In this document: positions 1-8,632 of the stretch, in pieces
Layout: each line of letters begins with the position of its first letter
Numbering within the stretch: the first letter of the stretch is position 1
Assembly: GCA_020630975.1 (NCBI GenBank)
Contig: JAHDID010000004.1
Span: forward strand, 118,177 to 182,176
Source of the DNA: Verrucomicrobiota bacterium
GTDB lineage: Bacteria > Verrucomicrobiota > Verrucomicrobiia > Verrucomicrobiales > DEV007
DNA: 64,000 nt
Direction: 5' to 3'
Position numbers and translations under genes: made by a program
The notes under the pieces: generated by a model
Told to the model about the DNA's origin: nothing
What the model saw: only the letters and a program-made list of their open reading frames with translations
Database searches by the model: none

Positions 1-56
1 ACCCCCGCGACAGCGAAGATCGCGAAGACGAAGAGGACCAATCTGGCATTTTTCAT
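1..56 (-). CDS. Start of a secreted or membrane protein (partial)
   Basis: The first 18 codons of a gene leave the window at its left edge. The ATG is at 56-54 on the minus strand, and the peptide has a short positive N-terminus followed by a hydrophobic run (LVLFVFAIFAVAG), so it looks like a signal peptide or first membrane helix. It starts 14 bases after the stop of the moxR gene on the same strand, so it is probably the next gene of that operon. Genes after moxR are often DUF58 or membrane-anchored proteins, but nothing here identifies this one. Confidence 0.6.
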   Translation of the reverse strand, partial: MKNARLVLFVFAIFAVAG

Positions 57-70
57 GGTGTATTACCGGC

Positions 71-1090
71 TTATGGCACAGGCGTGCTCTCGAGGATGGA
101 TGCGATGATCTGCTCGCTGCTGACCTCCTCGGCCTCAGCCTCGTAGCTCAGTAGGATACGGTGGCGCAGCACATCGTAGGCCAAGTCTTTCACATCCTGT
201 GGCACCACATAGCCTCGCCCTTTTAGAAAGGCATTGGCCTTGGCTGCCATCGTCAGATTGATGGTACCACGCGGCGAGGAGCCCGAGCGGATCATCGGGG
301 TGAGGTTTGGATTCACCTCATCGGGAAAGCGGGTCGCATGGATCAAATTCACGATGTAGTCCTTCACCCCATCATCGACATAGATCATGTCCACCAGCTG
401 TCGACCTGCGATGACCGTCTTTGGCTCCACCACAGGGCGAGTCTTGGTGATGGCGGCAGATGTCGACATGCGATCGAGGATCGTCCGCTCCTCCGCCTTG
501 GATGGGTAGTCTACGATGACTTTTAGCAAAAATCGGTCCAGCTGAGCCTCCGGCAGCGTGTAAGTCCCCTCCTGGTCGATGGGGTTCTGAGTCGCCAGCA
601 CGAGGAATGGATCGGGCAGCTTGTAAGTCTGGTCGCCGATCGTCACCTGCTTTTCCTGCATCGCCTCGAGTAGAGCCGACTGCACCTTGGCTGGCGCACG
701 GTTGATCTCGTCTGCGAGGATCAGGTTGGCAAAGACAGGGCCCAACTTGGGCGAAAACTCATTCGACTGAGGATTAAAAATCAACGTACCGACGAGATCG
801 GCTGGTAGCAGGTCGGGGGTGAACTGAATACGCTGAAAATCAGCCGTCATCGCACCAGCCAGCGCATTGACTGTCAGCGTCTTAGCCAGACCGGGCACAC
901 CCTCGAGCAGCACGTGCCCATTGGTGAGTAGACCGATCATCAGTCGATCGATCAGCATCTCCTGGCCCACCACCACCTCTGCTACCTCAGACCGCAGCGC
1001 CTTGATCCATGGCTCATGCCTGGCGATCTGCTCTGCCAGTTGGCTGCTATCTAGCTGATTGGGCTGCTGTTGTTGCTGCTTCTTGCTCAT
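71..1090 (-). CDS. MoxR-family AAA+ ATPase
   Basis: A 339-residue MoxR-type AAA+ ATPase, a class of chaperone-like ATPases that act with DUF58 or VWA-domain partners in assembling or activating other proteins. Walker A is GVPGLAKT at about residues 64-71, Walker B is LADEIN at about 125-130, and a sensor-type NPIDQEGTYTLPEAQLDRF region follows near 175. The N-terminus is Gln-rich (QQQQQ). Length is normal for the family. It starts 86 bases after the vapC stop and is followed closely by the partial gene at the left edge. This is one of two moxR genes in the window; the other is at 7591-8592. The substrate is unknown. Confidence 0.93.
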   Translation of the reverse strand: MSKKQQQQQPNQLDSSQLAEQIARHEPWIKALRSEVAEVVVGQEMLIDRLMIGLLTNGHVLLEGVPGLAKTLTVNALAGAMTADFQRIQFTPDLLPADLVGTLIFNPQSNEFSPKLGPVFANLILADEINRAPAKVQSALLEAMQEKQVTIGDQTYKLPDPFLVLATQNPIDQEGTYTLPEAQLDRFLLKVIVDYPSKAEERTILDRMSTSAAITKTRPVVEPKTVIAGRQLVDMIYVDDGVKDYIVNLIHATRFPDEVNPNLTPMIRSGSSPRGTINLTMAAKANAFLKGRGYVVPQDVKDLAYDVLRHRILLSYEAEAEEVSSEQIIASILESTPVP

Positions 1091-1176
1091 AGAAAATCGA
1101 TGAAAGCTCTCGCTTCATAACGAAGTGAGTCGCCAAATTTGCGGAAAATCAGCTCGATGCAAGCGAGCAAATCTAA

Positions 1177-1572
1177 TCAACCATACCAAACCGAGAGATC
1201 AGAGAAATACTGCCTCTGAAATCCCTTGTCCCGAGTCAATAGACGATCCGCATGCTCAAGCGCATGTGTGCCCACCAAAAAGTCTGCGATTGCTCTGCCA
1301 CGCTTACCTCCATTGGCCAGATATTGCCGAAAATACTCTCCCGCGCTCAGGGCAGAACTGAGGGTATTCGGAACAAAATCAATACTCACGGCGTGTAGGA
1401 AACCTGCAGGATCACCGGCACATGACGGACAGATCTCAGCCACCACCTGATCACCTACTATGAGCCGCCCCTGCCTTGAAGCCTGCTCTAAAGCCTGCTG
1501 AGACTGCCTACAGTGGGTCGGATCATTGATCAGCACATCCAACAATACGCACGAGTCAATTGCTGTAATCAT
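1177..1572 (-). CDS. vapC: PIN-domain toxin, VapC-type
   Basis: A 131-residue PIN-domain ribonuclease, the toxin of a type II toxin-antitoxin pair. Acidic metal-binding residues are seen in the expected order: Asp in AIDSCVLLDVL at the N-terminus, Glu in VVAEI, Asp in AIADFLVGTHA, and Asp in LLTRDKGF. Its ATG overlaps the TGA of the upstream AbrB-type gene (ATGA, 4 bp), the usual coupled arrangement. The target RNA cannot be deduced. The PIN fold and pairing are clear; calling it VapC rather than another PIN toxin is convention. Confidence 0.9.
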   Translation of the reverse strand: MITAIDSCVLLDVLINDPTHCRQSQQALEQASRQGRLIVGDQVVAEICPSCAGDPAGFLHAVSIDFVPNTLSSALSAGEYFRQYLANGGKRGRAIADFLVGTHALEHADRLLTRDKGFQRQYFSDLSVWYG

Positions 1573-1793
1573 CTGTCGCGGACTTGGTCGATATACTCAT
1601 CTACAGAAAGATCACCCGGCACTTTGCCCACTCCTACCCACTCATCAAAAGGGCTTTCTACCGTTTTTTTTGTCGCCACTAGTTTACCATCCTCCTCACA
1701 AAACTCCAAAATAGTACCGGTTTCTAAACCTAGATTAATTCGCAATTTCTTCGGGATCGTCACCTGCCCCTTCTCAGAAAGCACCGCATTCAT
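1569..1793 (-). CDS. vapB: AbrB/SpoVT-type antitoxin, VapB-like
   Basis: A 74-residue antitoxin with an N-terminal swapped-hairpin AbrB DNA-binding domain (LSEKGQVTIPKKLR at about residues 5-18). The acidic C-terminal tail (DEWVGVGKVPGDLSVDEYI) is the part expected to wrap the toxin. Such antitoxins neutralise the PIN toxin and repress their own promoter with it. The gene starts 53 bases downstream of the stop-free AT-rich stretch before 1847, and the promoter should lie in 1794-1846. It overlaps vapC by 4 bp. Confidence 0.9.
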   Translation of the reverse strand: MNAVLSEKGQVTIPKKLRINLGLETGTILEFCEEDGKLVATKKTVESPFDEWVGVGKVPGDLSVDEYIDQVRDR

Positions 1794-1846
1794 ACTTTTA
1801 AAATATAAATTCCTACTTTTTTGTCAAACTAGAACACGTCAATAAC

Positions 1847-3013
1847 CTACCGCTCATACAGAGCCTCCACCAGCAACAGTGACTTATCGTTCGGCAAAAT
1901 CCCTGTCTCCATCTGATTCATCACATAGCCAAAGCCGAGCCCATGCTCTGGATCGGCAAAAGCATGACTCCCCCCTGCCCCTGGCTGCCCATAGGCACGC
2001 TGGCTAGGGCCAAAATGCTGGCGAAGCTTTTCGCCGCTATCCGCATCGGTGGGGTCTTTCATCCAGCCAGCCGAAAAAGCCGTCGGGATCAGCAGCACAT
2101 GATCGCTCCCTGTCGAGAGCACCGACGAAGCTAGGGCAGTCAGCTCGCGCGGAATCGCCTGCACGCCCTCCCATTGCCCACCGGCAGCCATCACAGCATA
2201 AAATTTGGCAATGCCCCGAGCCGACGCCACCGCACCTAGCGATGGGATACCCGACTGCAGGTACTCCATCTTATTGATATCACCCAGCGCTTTCATCCCG
2301 CCCGGACTGGCAAAAGCCCCCAGCGAAAGCGACTTAGGATCTGCCAATGCTTGGTAAAACGGCTTTTCCTCCTCCCTAGGTCGCAGAGACTTCGGCGGGT
2401 AAATCGTCGCCAGCCGATCGATCTCAGCCGCACCGAGCCCGCCGATGTGGACATCCAGATCGAGTGGTGTCGCGATTTCAGATTTCCAAAATTCTCCCAA
2501 AGTCGTGCCACCTGTCGCCCGGCGCACCAACTCCTCGAGCAGAGCCCCCGACGTGCGTGGGTGGTAGCCATGCCCACGGCCAGGCGTCCAAAAAGGCTGC
2601 TGTTTTTCCATCGCTCGCACCACATCGCCATGGCGGTGGATGGATGGGCGATTATCAGCATCCAGCGCAGCGAGACCAGACTGATGTCCCAGCAACTGAG
2701 CGATAGTCATCTTCTCCGACTGCTGGGCAGCCAGCAGCTCTGGCCAGATCGATACCACAGGCTCATGCACCGAGCGCCCCGCCCGGTGTAGCGCTAGCAG
2801 CACACACAGCGCTGCCGGCCCTTTGGTAGACGACCAGATCGGCACCAGCGTGTCTGGCGTCCACTCGGCATCGCTATCCTTAGCGATCTGCCCGCCTGCC
2901 AGAGAGACGATCTCCGTCTCGCCCTGCCAGATCGATACCGCAGCGCCCAGCTCACTGCGGGCACTGAAATTTTCTGAAAAGATACCCTCTAGCGCCTCAC
3001 GCGAGATCTCCAT
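1847..3013 (-). CDS. Class C beta-lactamase-like serine hydrolase
   Basis: A 388-residue member of the beta-lactamase/EstB esterase family. The nucleophile motif SxxK is SSTK at about residues 61-64, and the tyrosine motif is the GYHPRTSGALLEEL stretch typical of the esterase branch (Y-H-x-x-T-x-G-x-L-x-x-E). A C-terminal HAFADPEHGLGFGYVMNQM segment replaces the KTG box, as is usual in this branch. No signal peptide is seen, so it is probably cytoplasmic and more likely an esterase than an antibiotic-resistance enzyme. Its start overlaps the end of the upstream TPR gene by 17 bp. The natural substrate is unknown. Confidence 0.88.
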   Translation of the reverse strand: MEISREALEGIFSENFSARSELGAAVSIWQGETEIVSLAGGQIAKDSDAEWTPDTLVPIWSSTKGPAALCVLLALHRAGRSVHEPVVSIWPELLAAQQSEKMTIAQLLGHQSGLAALDADNRPSIHRHGDVVRAMEKQQPFWTPGRGHGYHPRTSGALLEELVRRATGGTTLGEFWKSEIATPLDLDVHIGGLGAAEIDRLATIYPPKSLRPREEEKPFYQALADPKSLSLGAFASPGGMKALGDINKMEYLQSGIPSLGAVASARGIAKFYAVMAAGGQWEGVQAIPRELTALASSVLSTGSDHVLLIPTAFSAGWMKDPTDADSGEKLRQHFGPSQRAYGQPGAGGSHAFADPEHGLGFGYVMNQMETGILPNDKSLLLVEALYER

Positions 3014-3515
3014 CTGACTCTATGCTGGTAGTGGTTTTTCTCATCGTCTCGACCCGCTGCAGGATCGGCTGAATGTCGGGATCGCTCAGAGCATCGTCAT
3101 AGTAGCTCGGCTCCATCTCGATGGCTTGGGCTAGCCAGGCACAGGCCGACTCCACATGCCCGAGGGCCAGGTCGTAGCACCCCAGATTGTAGTAATAGAC
3201 CGGCTCCGACTGCAGTGTCGCAGGTCCAGACTGGAGCCACGCTTGAGCCTGCTCGGTCAGACCGATCTCATGCAGACAATACGCACCCTGGATAAAGCCC
3301 ACATGCTCCTCCGGATAGCGATCACACAGCTCGCGACACCACTCCAGCGCTGTGCTGTGGTTCTTTTGATCCAAAGCCACAGAGACGCGAATTTTCAGCA
3401 CCTCCAGCGACTCCCGCTGAGCAGGAGTCAGCTCATCGAGCTCGCGCCCGACTTCGTCGTACATGTTGAGTTCGAGATAGCCTAGAGCTGGTTGTAGCCA
3501 TTCTGGTGATTCCAT
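2997..3515 (-). CDS. TPR-repeat protein
   Basis: A 172-residue protein built of TPR-like helical pairs; the best are ALEWCRELCDRYPEEHVGF and YYYNLGCYDLALGHVESACAWLAQAIEMEPSYYDDAL. It has no signal peptide, so it is probably a cytoplasmic scaffold. Its 3' end overlaps the hydrolase gene by 17 bp, so the two are likely translated together. The opening words (ESPEWLQPALGYLELNMYDEV) resemble small Verrucomicrobiota TPR proteins of unknown role. No partner can be named. Confidence 0.75.
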   Translation of the reverse strand: MESPEWLQPALGYLELNMYDEVGRELDELTPAQRESLEVLKIRVSVALDQKNHSTALEWCRELCDRYPEEHVGFIQGAYCLHEIGLTEQAQAWLQSGPATLQSEPVYYYNLGCYDLALGHVESACAWLAQAIEMEPSYYDDALSDPDIQPILQRVETMRKTTTSIESDGDLA

Positions 3516-3573
3516 AGGATAACAATCTGAGCCCTAATGAATCATCCACCACCGAGCGATGTCAACCTAGCCC

Positions 3574-4368
3574 TCAACGGATTCTTAGAACATATCTATC
3601 GATTTGCCTTCCTGTGTAATCGGAGGCTTTTATATAAAATTCATGAGCACCGCTCTTCTGCCGAGATCCGATTGCCACACGAAGTTTCCCCTGAACTACC
3701 TCATCCCGTTGCCAGACTACCCCACCCTTCTCGTCGAGGATTCGAATCGAAAACTTTGCAGGTGCTGGTGCCAGCCCTCTTGTCGGACTCAGAATTAATC
3801 CCCCTACATAGGGGGCAAGATCAGTATTAAAAGGAAATTTGATTTCTGAATCTTCGACACAGTACCACGCTAGGCCTACTGGAAATTCACCTTTAAATTC
3901 CTCGAGTAGAAAAAATGAATCGTCGTAGAACCCCGATTTGGCCAAATCTCGTGCTTTCAGCTCACTCCAAGTCGGCACAACGCCTGTTCCAAACCCGAGC
4001 CTTTGGGTAACCCAAGCTAACCAATCGTAGGAAACAGGAAGCTTCGACATGATCCTCAGGGTAGCCCCTTCCACTGAGCACTCAGCTGCGGTCGCCTCTG
4101 GGAAATAAGTAACTCCCCAAATATCCACAACTTCCTCAGGATTTTCCCCCTCTTTAAAAGGATACAGCCCAGAAATAGTAATTTGATGCCTACCATCATC
4201 CGAAAGCCCATAAATAACAGAGCTCGGCAACGCCTTGACACGCCCCCTTTCAATCCCAAATTTCTCAAGGTAAGGCTGCTCGTGTGCAAATTGCACTTCA
4301 ACCTCCTCGCCTCTAATAATGCAGCCCACTAGGGCAATAAGGAAATAGCAACACGTTTTCATATTCAT
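3574..4368 (-). CDS. Secreted protein of unknown function
   Basis: A 264-residue protein with an N-terminal signal sequence (MKTCCYFLIALVGCIIRGEE; ATG at 4368 or, two codons later, at 4362). The body is beta-rich with no domain I recognise, ending in a segment (SGAHEFYIKASDYTGRQIDRYVLRI) that looks like an Ig-like strand pattern. It begins 9 bases after the stop of the transglutaminase gene, so it is probably the last gene of the moxR-DUF58-transglutaminase operon. Its base composition is a little more AT-rich than its neighbours. Confidence 0.6.
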   Translation of the reverse strand: MNMKTCCYFLIALVGCIIRGEEVEVQFAHEQPYLEKFGIERGRVKALPSSVIYGLSDDGRHQITISGLYPFKEGENPEEVVDIWGVTYFPEATAAECSVEGATLRIMSKLPVSYDWLAWVTQRLGFGTGVVPTWSELKARDLAKSGFYDDSFFLLEEFKGEFPVGLAWYCVEDSEIKFPFNTDLAPYVGGLILSPTRGLAPAPAKFSIRILDEKGGVVWQRDEVVQGKLRVAIGSRQKSGAHEFYIKASDYTGRQIDRYVLRIR

Positions 4369-4377
4369 AGTATTTTC

Positions 4378-6411
4378 TCAGTGAAGAGATTTCTGATAAG
4401 CTCGGATCTCCTGTAGCCAGCGCTTCTCCAACGCCAAGTCTGGTGCCTGCCCTTCATACACCGTTTGGTAGTAGTAATCAGTAGCAGTCCGCACCGTATC
4501 GATGCCGATCCCCTGGCTGAGTAATTCCTCGGTATACTCGCGCAGAGTCGCACCTACTGGGCGCGCGCAACCCTGCTGCTCTCCTAGCGATAGGATCGCC
4601 TCGACGAAGGCTGGCCGCCTCGGCACTCCTGTCGCGATACAGCCATCTGCCAGGCCATATAACAAACCCTGACCTCGTCGCCGCTTGCGTAGTCGCCCGA
4701 GCCAGACACCCACGACTACGGTCACGAGCAAGCCTGCAACGACACTCAGTAAAAACCGATAGTCCTGCAAAAGAAAGAAACCTGCGCCATCCTCACCGCT
4801 CTCCGGTAGATAGCCTAGCTCGGGATCATAAGCTGCCATCCGCCAATCGATCTGCTGGTGCTGATCGACCTGAGACAATCGCTCCGCTCCACGTGTCGCC
4901 GGAGTCGTATCGAATACCTGCCACTGCCCATCCGCCCCTAGCACCTCAGCCCAGGCATGGATATCGCTGGTGCGAAATGCGATAGCCTGCGCTTTGCGAT
5001 TCGCCGCGCCTCCCGTATAGCCATAGGCGACCCTAGCCGGCACACCAGCACTGCGCAGTAGCATGACGGTAGCGGTAGCAAATAGCTCGCAGTGCCCTTT
5101 GCGCTCGGCAAACAGCAGGTTCTCCACTGGCGTCAGGTTCTTCGGGTTGCGATAGTTCAGTGAGTACTCACATCGACTGTGAATGATCTCGCGCACTCGC
5201 TCGACACGCTCCGCCGGACTCCCCTCGCTAGGTGCCAGCGCTCGGATACGACGCTGCAGATCCGTATCTGGCAGCTCCACATAGGCCGCGTCTGGCTGCT
5301 GATGCACACTCGCTACCGCATTATTCCCCCTCAATCTTCTCGGCCCGATCGCACTGTAGCGTAGCCACTCCTCACTATCGGTACTCAGCTGGTAGCGACC
5401 ATCGGAGTGGTGGTAAACCTCGCTCGCGCGTACACGATCGGTCCCATTCACGAGAGGCAATGAATCCACCCGCTCAGCGGGCAATACGATCGAGTACTCC
5501 AGCTCATTCTCTGGACGATGGGAGCTGAGTGTCACCACAGTATCATAGGTGCCATCATCGCCATCGAGTATCCAGCGCTGCCGATCGATAGGCAGGATCC
5601 GCTCATCGCTCTCAAATATAGAGACGGTGGATGTCCGCAGGTACAGAGGCCGCCGAGTCAAAGCTAGAAAATCCTCGATCGACGAGACATCTAGGTAAAA
5701 ACGCACACTCTCATCTACCGAGATATTGGCCTGCCTAGGTAGATCGATAGCGCCATCCTCTGCCGCCTGATCGCTGGCGGTAGCAGCTAGCTCCCCCTCG
5801 CCATCGAGTAAATCATAGTCATACTCCACAGGCTCCGATAGCCAACTGCTCAGCTGGACCGATGCCATCCTGGCAGGTAGAGACAGCAGCCCTAAAGCCA
5901 GTCCACCGATACAAGTAAATACCAAGACGGTGCCCCCTCGAGACCGGCGCGTGTACTCCGAGAGAATGAAATAAATCAATGGCACTGCTGCCAGACTGCG
6001 CACCGCCCATGGCTGATAGCGAAAGATAGTCGCATGGAGAGCCGACCAATACAGAGCCAACGCACCGACTAAAGAAATATAGAATAACCAACCTCCGACT
6101 TTTCTGTAGCAGACGCCCTCGGCCCGACTGATCACTGCTGCCCAAAGCAAGAAGCCCAAAGCAAAGTGATAGCTCACAGCAGGTGCCTCATAAACCAGCT
6201 CGGCGCGACCACTCGAAAAACCATACACAGACAGCGTGATCAGCAGCAGAGCGAACGTAGCCGCGATCAATCGATTCAGCGGCCGTCTCAACAAGCGCAA
6301 TACCTCGCTACACAGCCACGCCACTACGCCCAGTCCGACGCACCACCAGGAGCCCGACACAATCCAACCAACCAAAAGACATAGCAGATACATCACCGAA
6401 GTCCCGATCAT
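4378..6411 (-). CDS. Transglutaminase-like membrane protein (TgpA/DUF3488 type)
   Basis: A 677-residue protein with about six N-terminal membrane helices (residues 1-190), an extracytoplasmic transglutaminase core, one more helix (YRFLLSVVAGLLVTVVVGVWL, near 545-565) and a cytoplasmic C-terminal tail. The catalytic triad is visible: Cys in GHCELFATA (near 440), His in HAWAEVL (near 485) and Asp in FDTTPA (near 500). This is the TgpA layout. Its ATG overlaps the TGA of the DUF58 gene (ATGA) and it follows moxR-DUF58, the standard neighbourhood for the family. The substrate protein is unknown. Confidence 0.9.
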   Translation of the reverse strand: MIGTSVMYLLCLLVGWIVSGSWWCVGLGVVAWLCSEVLRLLRRPLNRLIAATFALLLITLSVYGFSSGRAELVYEAPAVSYHFALGFLLWAAVISRAEGVCYRKVGGWLFYISLVGALALYWSALHATIFRYQPWAVRSLAAVPLIYFILSEYTRRSRGGTVLVFTCIGGLALGLLSLPARMASVQLSSWLSEPVEYDYDLLDGEGELAATASDQAAEDGAIDLPRQANISVDESVRFYLDVSSIEDFLALTRRPLYLRTSTVSIFESDERILPIDRQRWILDGDDGTYDTVVTLSSHRPENELEYSIVLPAERVDSLPLVNGTDRVRASEVYHHSDGRYQLSTDSEEWLRYSAIGPRRLRGNNAVASVHQQPDAAYVELPDTDLQRRIRALAPSEGSPAERVERVREIIHSRCEYSLNYRNPKNLTPVENLLFAERKGHCELFATATVMLLRSAGVPARVAYGYTGGAANRKAQAIAFRTSDIHAWAEVLGADGQWQVFDTTPATRGAERLSQVDQHQQIDWRMAAYDPELGYLPESGEDGAGFFLLQDYRFLLSVVAGLLVTVVVGVWLGRLRKRRRGQGLLYGLADGCIATGVPRRPAFVEAILSLGEQQGCARPVGATLREYTEELLSQGIGIDTVRTATDYYYQTVYEGQAPDLALEKRWLQEIRAYQKSLH

Positions 6412-7568
6412 GCCAGCCTCCTTCTTTTAGCGACCTTAGCCTTTCGCCCCGGGCGACCACGGCTGATGGTCTCGGTATCGATACAGATGATCGATGGGTG
6501 CAGGCTTTCGACATGCCCTCGCCACTGCCGATGATCACTATCGCAAAGTACGAATACCTGATCGCACTCATCATAGATATCCCACCCATCGGCCAGTCCA
6601 TCCAGATCTCCACCCACAGGGTAGCTGGCAGTGGCTAGAGCATCGAGAATGCTGTGATAGCTATCTTGCGCCGGAGCCTGATAGGTAGCAGCCTCTGCCA
6701 GCTCGATCCGAGCCACCAGCGGGTACCCCGCCTGCCAAAACCGCACCACCAACCCACACGCGATACGCAACAGGTGCTCGAATCGATCCGGCTGGACCAT
6801 CTCGCCGCTCGGTGTGTGGTGAAAGAGGTAGATCCCCATGCTCCTCGGTCTCGGCTGCGGCGGATCTGTCTCTCGGACCATCAACTGATCGGACCGGCTC
6901 GATGTCGGCCAATGAATATCCCGGACAGCATCCCCAGGACGCATCGGCCGTATCGCCCGAAACTCTGCCAATTCATCTGCCAGCTGCGCAGAGTGCATCG
7001 CTGCCTGCTGCTCGATCTGGTGCAGCACTCGGTCAATGTGCCGCGGTATCAATGGTTTCGGGGCGACGAGTATCGATTCATCCCCCGGGCGCAAAGCAAT
7101 AAACTCGGACTCAAGTCGGCACTCAAACCAACCAAACGGCCAACGTGATGTGAGAGTAAACCCCGGCACAGCCACCCGCCCACGCTGAAACAGACGCCCC
7201 TGATACTCCAGTGTCGACGCAGAGCCCGCACCGATCTCGTCGATAAACACCTCGCTACCACCTGAGCCAGCTAGATGATCTCGCAGCCGCATATCCCGAG
7301 CCACACCACCTCGCCGCCCATGGCTAGCCTCCACTCCGATCGCGAAGGCTTCTCCCAGAAAAAGTCGCTTGGGCAGAGCGCGTCGGCCCTCGATTTTCCG
7401 CAGCTGACGGCGAGCTAGACATCTCGCTACCCATAGCGCCCCCATCCCGAGTACCGCCAATAGCAACAGCGGCCCCGAGCGCAGATACAATCCCACGGGA
7501 AACCCCGCCAACGCCACGTAAAACCACAGCGTCCCCAGTGGGGTGATAGCTATGGCAGTCCGACTCAT
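6408..7568 (-). CDS. DUF58-domain protein
   Basis: A 386-residue protein with two N-terminal membrane helices (residues 8-50) and a C-terminal DUF58 (VWA-like) domain. The family signature RPGDAVRDIHWPTSSRSDQLMV is present near residue 205-225 (shortened here: RPGDAVRDIHW). It ends in a basic tail (GRPGRKAKVAKRRRLA). It lies 22 bases after moxR and overlaps the transglutaminase gene by 4 bp, so the three are one operon. The family is a MoxR partner by genomic association; biochemical role is not settled. Confidence 0.9.
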   Translation of the reverse strand: MSRTAIAITPLGTLWFYVALAGFPVGLYLRSGPLLLLAVLGMGALWVARCLARRQLRKIEGRRALPKRLFLGEAFAIGVEASHGRRGGVARDMRLRDHLAGSGGSEVFIDEIGAGSASTLEYQGRLFQRGRVAVPGFTLTSRWPFGWFECRLESEFIALRPGDESILVAPKPLIPRHIDRVLHQIEQQAAMHSAQLADELAEFRAIRPMRPGDAVRDIHWPTSSRSDQLMVRETDPPQPRPRSMGIYLFHHTPSGEMVQPDRFEHLLRIACGLVVRFWQAGYPLVARIELAEAATYQAPAQDSYHSILDALATASYPVGGDLDGLADGWDIYDECDQVFVLCDSDHRQWRGHVESLHPSIICIDTETISRGRPGRKAKVAKRRRLA

Positions 7569-7590
7569 ACCTCGACCTACAGAAAAAACG

Positions 7591-8592
7591 CTAATCCACC
7601 TCCACAGCTCCCAACACCTCGCGAAGTCTCACGATCGCTTGGCCGCGCTTGGCGGCCGGATTGCGATTGCCGACCGTCCCCTCGCCCACACAGCGATGAG
7701 CCATGACCGGGATGAAGGCGCTTTTCACATGATCGGGGTAGACGGCCGGACTTTCTTCCAGATAAGCGAGAGCCTGAGCAAAACGCCCCAGCGCGATCGA
7801 TGCCCGATTGCTGATGCCGACATCCAGTTCTTTGTGATGGCGCAGCGCCTCACACAGCCGGACGATATAGTCGCACACCGGGCGAGCGATAGGCAGACTC
7901 TGAGTCTCTTGTTTCCAGCGCGCCAGATCATCGAGACTAGCCACGCTGCCATGTGCCCCCTCGCCCGAGGCCTGCTGGGCATCGAGGTGAGCCTGCAGCA
8001 TATCGACCTGCACACCCGCCTGCGGCAGTGCCATCTCGATGGATATCAAAAAACGATCGAGCTGCGGCTCTGGCAGCGGAAAAGTGCCGGTAGCAAAGCG
8101 ATTATTCTGCGTGGCGATCACGTGGAAGTGCTCACCCAGCGGATAGGTAGCACCATCGATACTCACCTGCCGCTCGTTCATACACTCCAGCAGCGCACTC
8201 TGGATGCGTGGGCTGGTGCGATTGATCTCATCGGCCAGCAGCAGGTCAGAAAAGACCGGTCCCTCGATGAACTCAAATTCACCACTGTTTTGCCGATACA
8301 TCGAGTAGCCCAGCAGATCCGCTGGCAGCAGATCTGGGGTAAACTGGACTCGCCGAAATTGACTGGCCATCGCCGCAGCCAGCGTCTTCACCAGCGTGGT
8401 CTTGCCCACACCAGGAGCCCCCTCGATCAGCACATGCCCACCGGCTAGGATCGCTGCGATCAGCTCGGCAGCCGCTTTCTCTGCACCTCGGACCGAGGAG
8501 CAGAGCGATTCATGAAGTTTTTCCAGTGAGGGATTCATCTGAGTGAGGCCAGCAGCGTGTCTGACCACGCTAGTACTGTCAAGCTCCGCCAC
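7591..8592 (-). CDS. MoxR-family AAA+ ATPase (second copy)
   Basis: A 333-residue MoxR ATPase with Walker A GAPGVGKT at about residues 58-65 and Walker B LLADEIN near 117-123, followed by the sensor region LPEPQLDRF. I chose the GTG at 8592 because a good Shine-Dalgarno (GGAGG at 8604-8600) sits 7 bases upstream; the next in-frame ATG, at 8538, has no such site. It heads the moxR-DUF58-transglutaminase operon and diverges from the antiporter gene across 40 bases. It is a different paralogue from the moxR at 71-1090. Confidence 0.92.
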   Translation of the reverse strand: MAELDSTSVVRHAAGLTQMNPSLEKLHESLCSSVRGAEKAAAELIAAILAGGHVLIEGAPGVGKTTLVKTLAAAMASQFRRVQFTPDLLPADLLGYSMYRQNSGEFEFIEGPVFSDLLLADEINRTSPRIQSALLECMNERQVSIDGATYPLGEHFHVIATQNNRFATGTFPLPEPQLDRFLISIEMALPQAGVQVDMLQAHLDAQQASGEGAHGSVASLDDLARWKQETQSLPIARPVCDYIVRLCEALRHHKELDVGISNRASIALGRFAQALAYLEESPAVYPDHVKSAFIPVMAHRCVGEGTVGNRNPAAKRGQAIVRLREVLGAVEVD

Positions 8593-8599
8593 AGCTTGA

Positions 8600-8604
8600 C
8601 CTCC
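8600..8604 (-). promoter_or_regulatory. Shine-Dalgarno that sets a GTG start
   Basis: GGAGG on the minus strand, 7 bases before the GTG at 8592-8590. It decides the start of the second moxR gene in favour of GTG. Confidence 0.6.
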
Positions 8605-8632
8605 TGCCGATTGTCTTTAACTTCCCTGCACT

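Noticed and set aside
1177-1793. MazEF-type toxin-antitoxin pair, from the AbrB-like antitoxin
   Set aside because: The toxin has PIN-domain acidic motifs, not the MazF fold, so the pair is VapBC-like.
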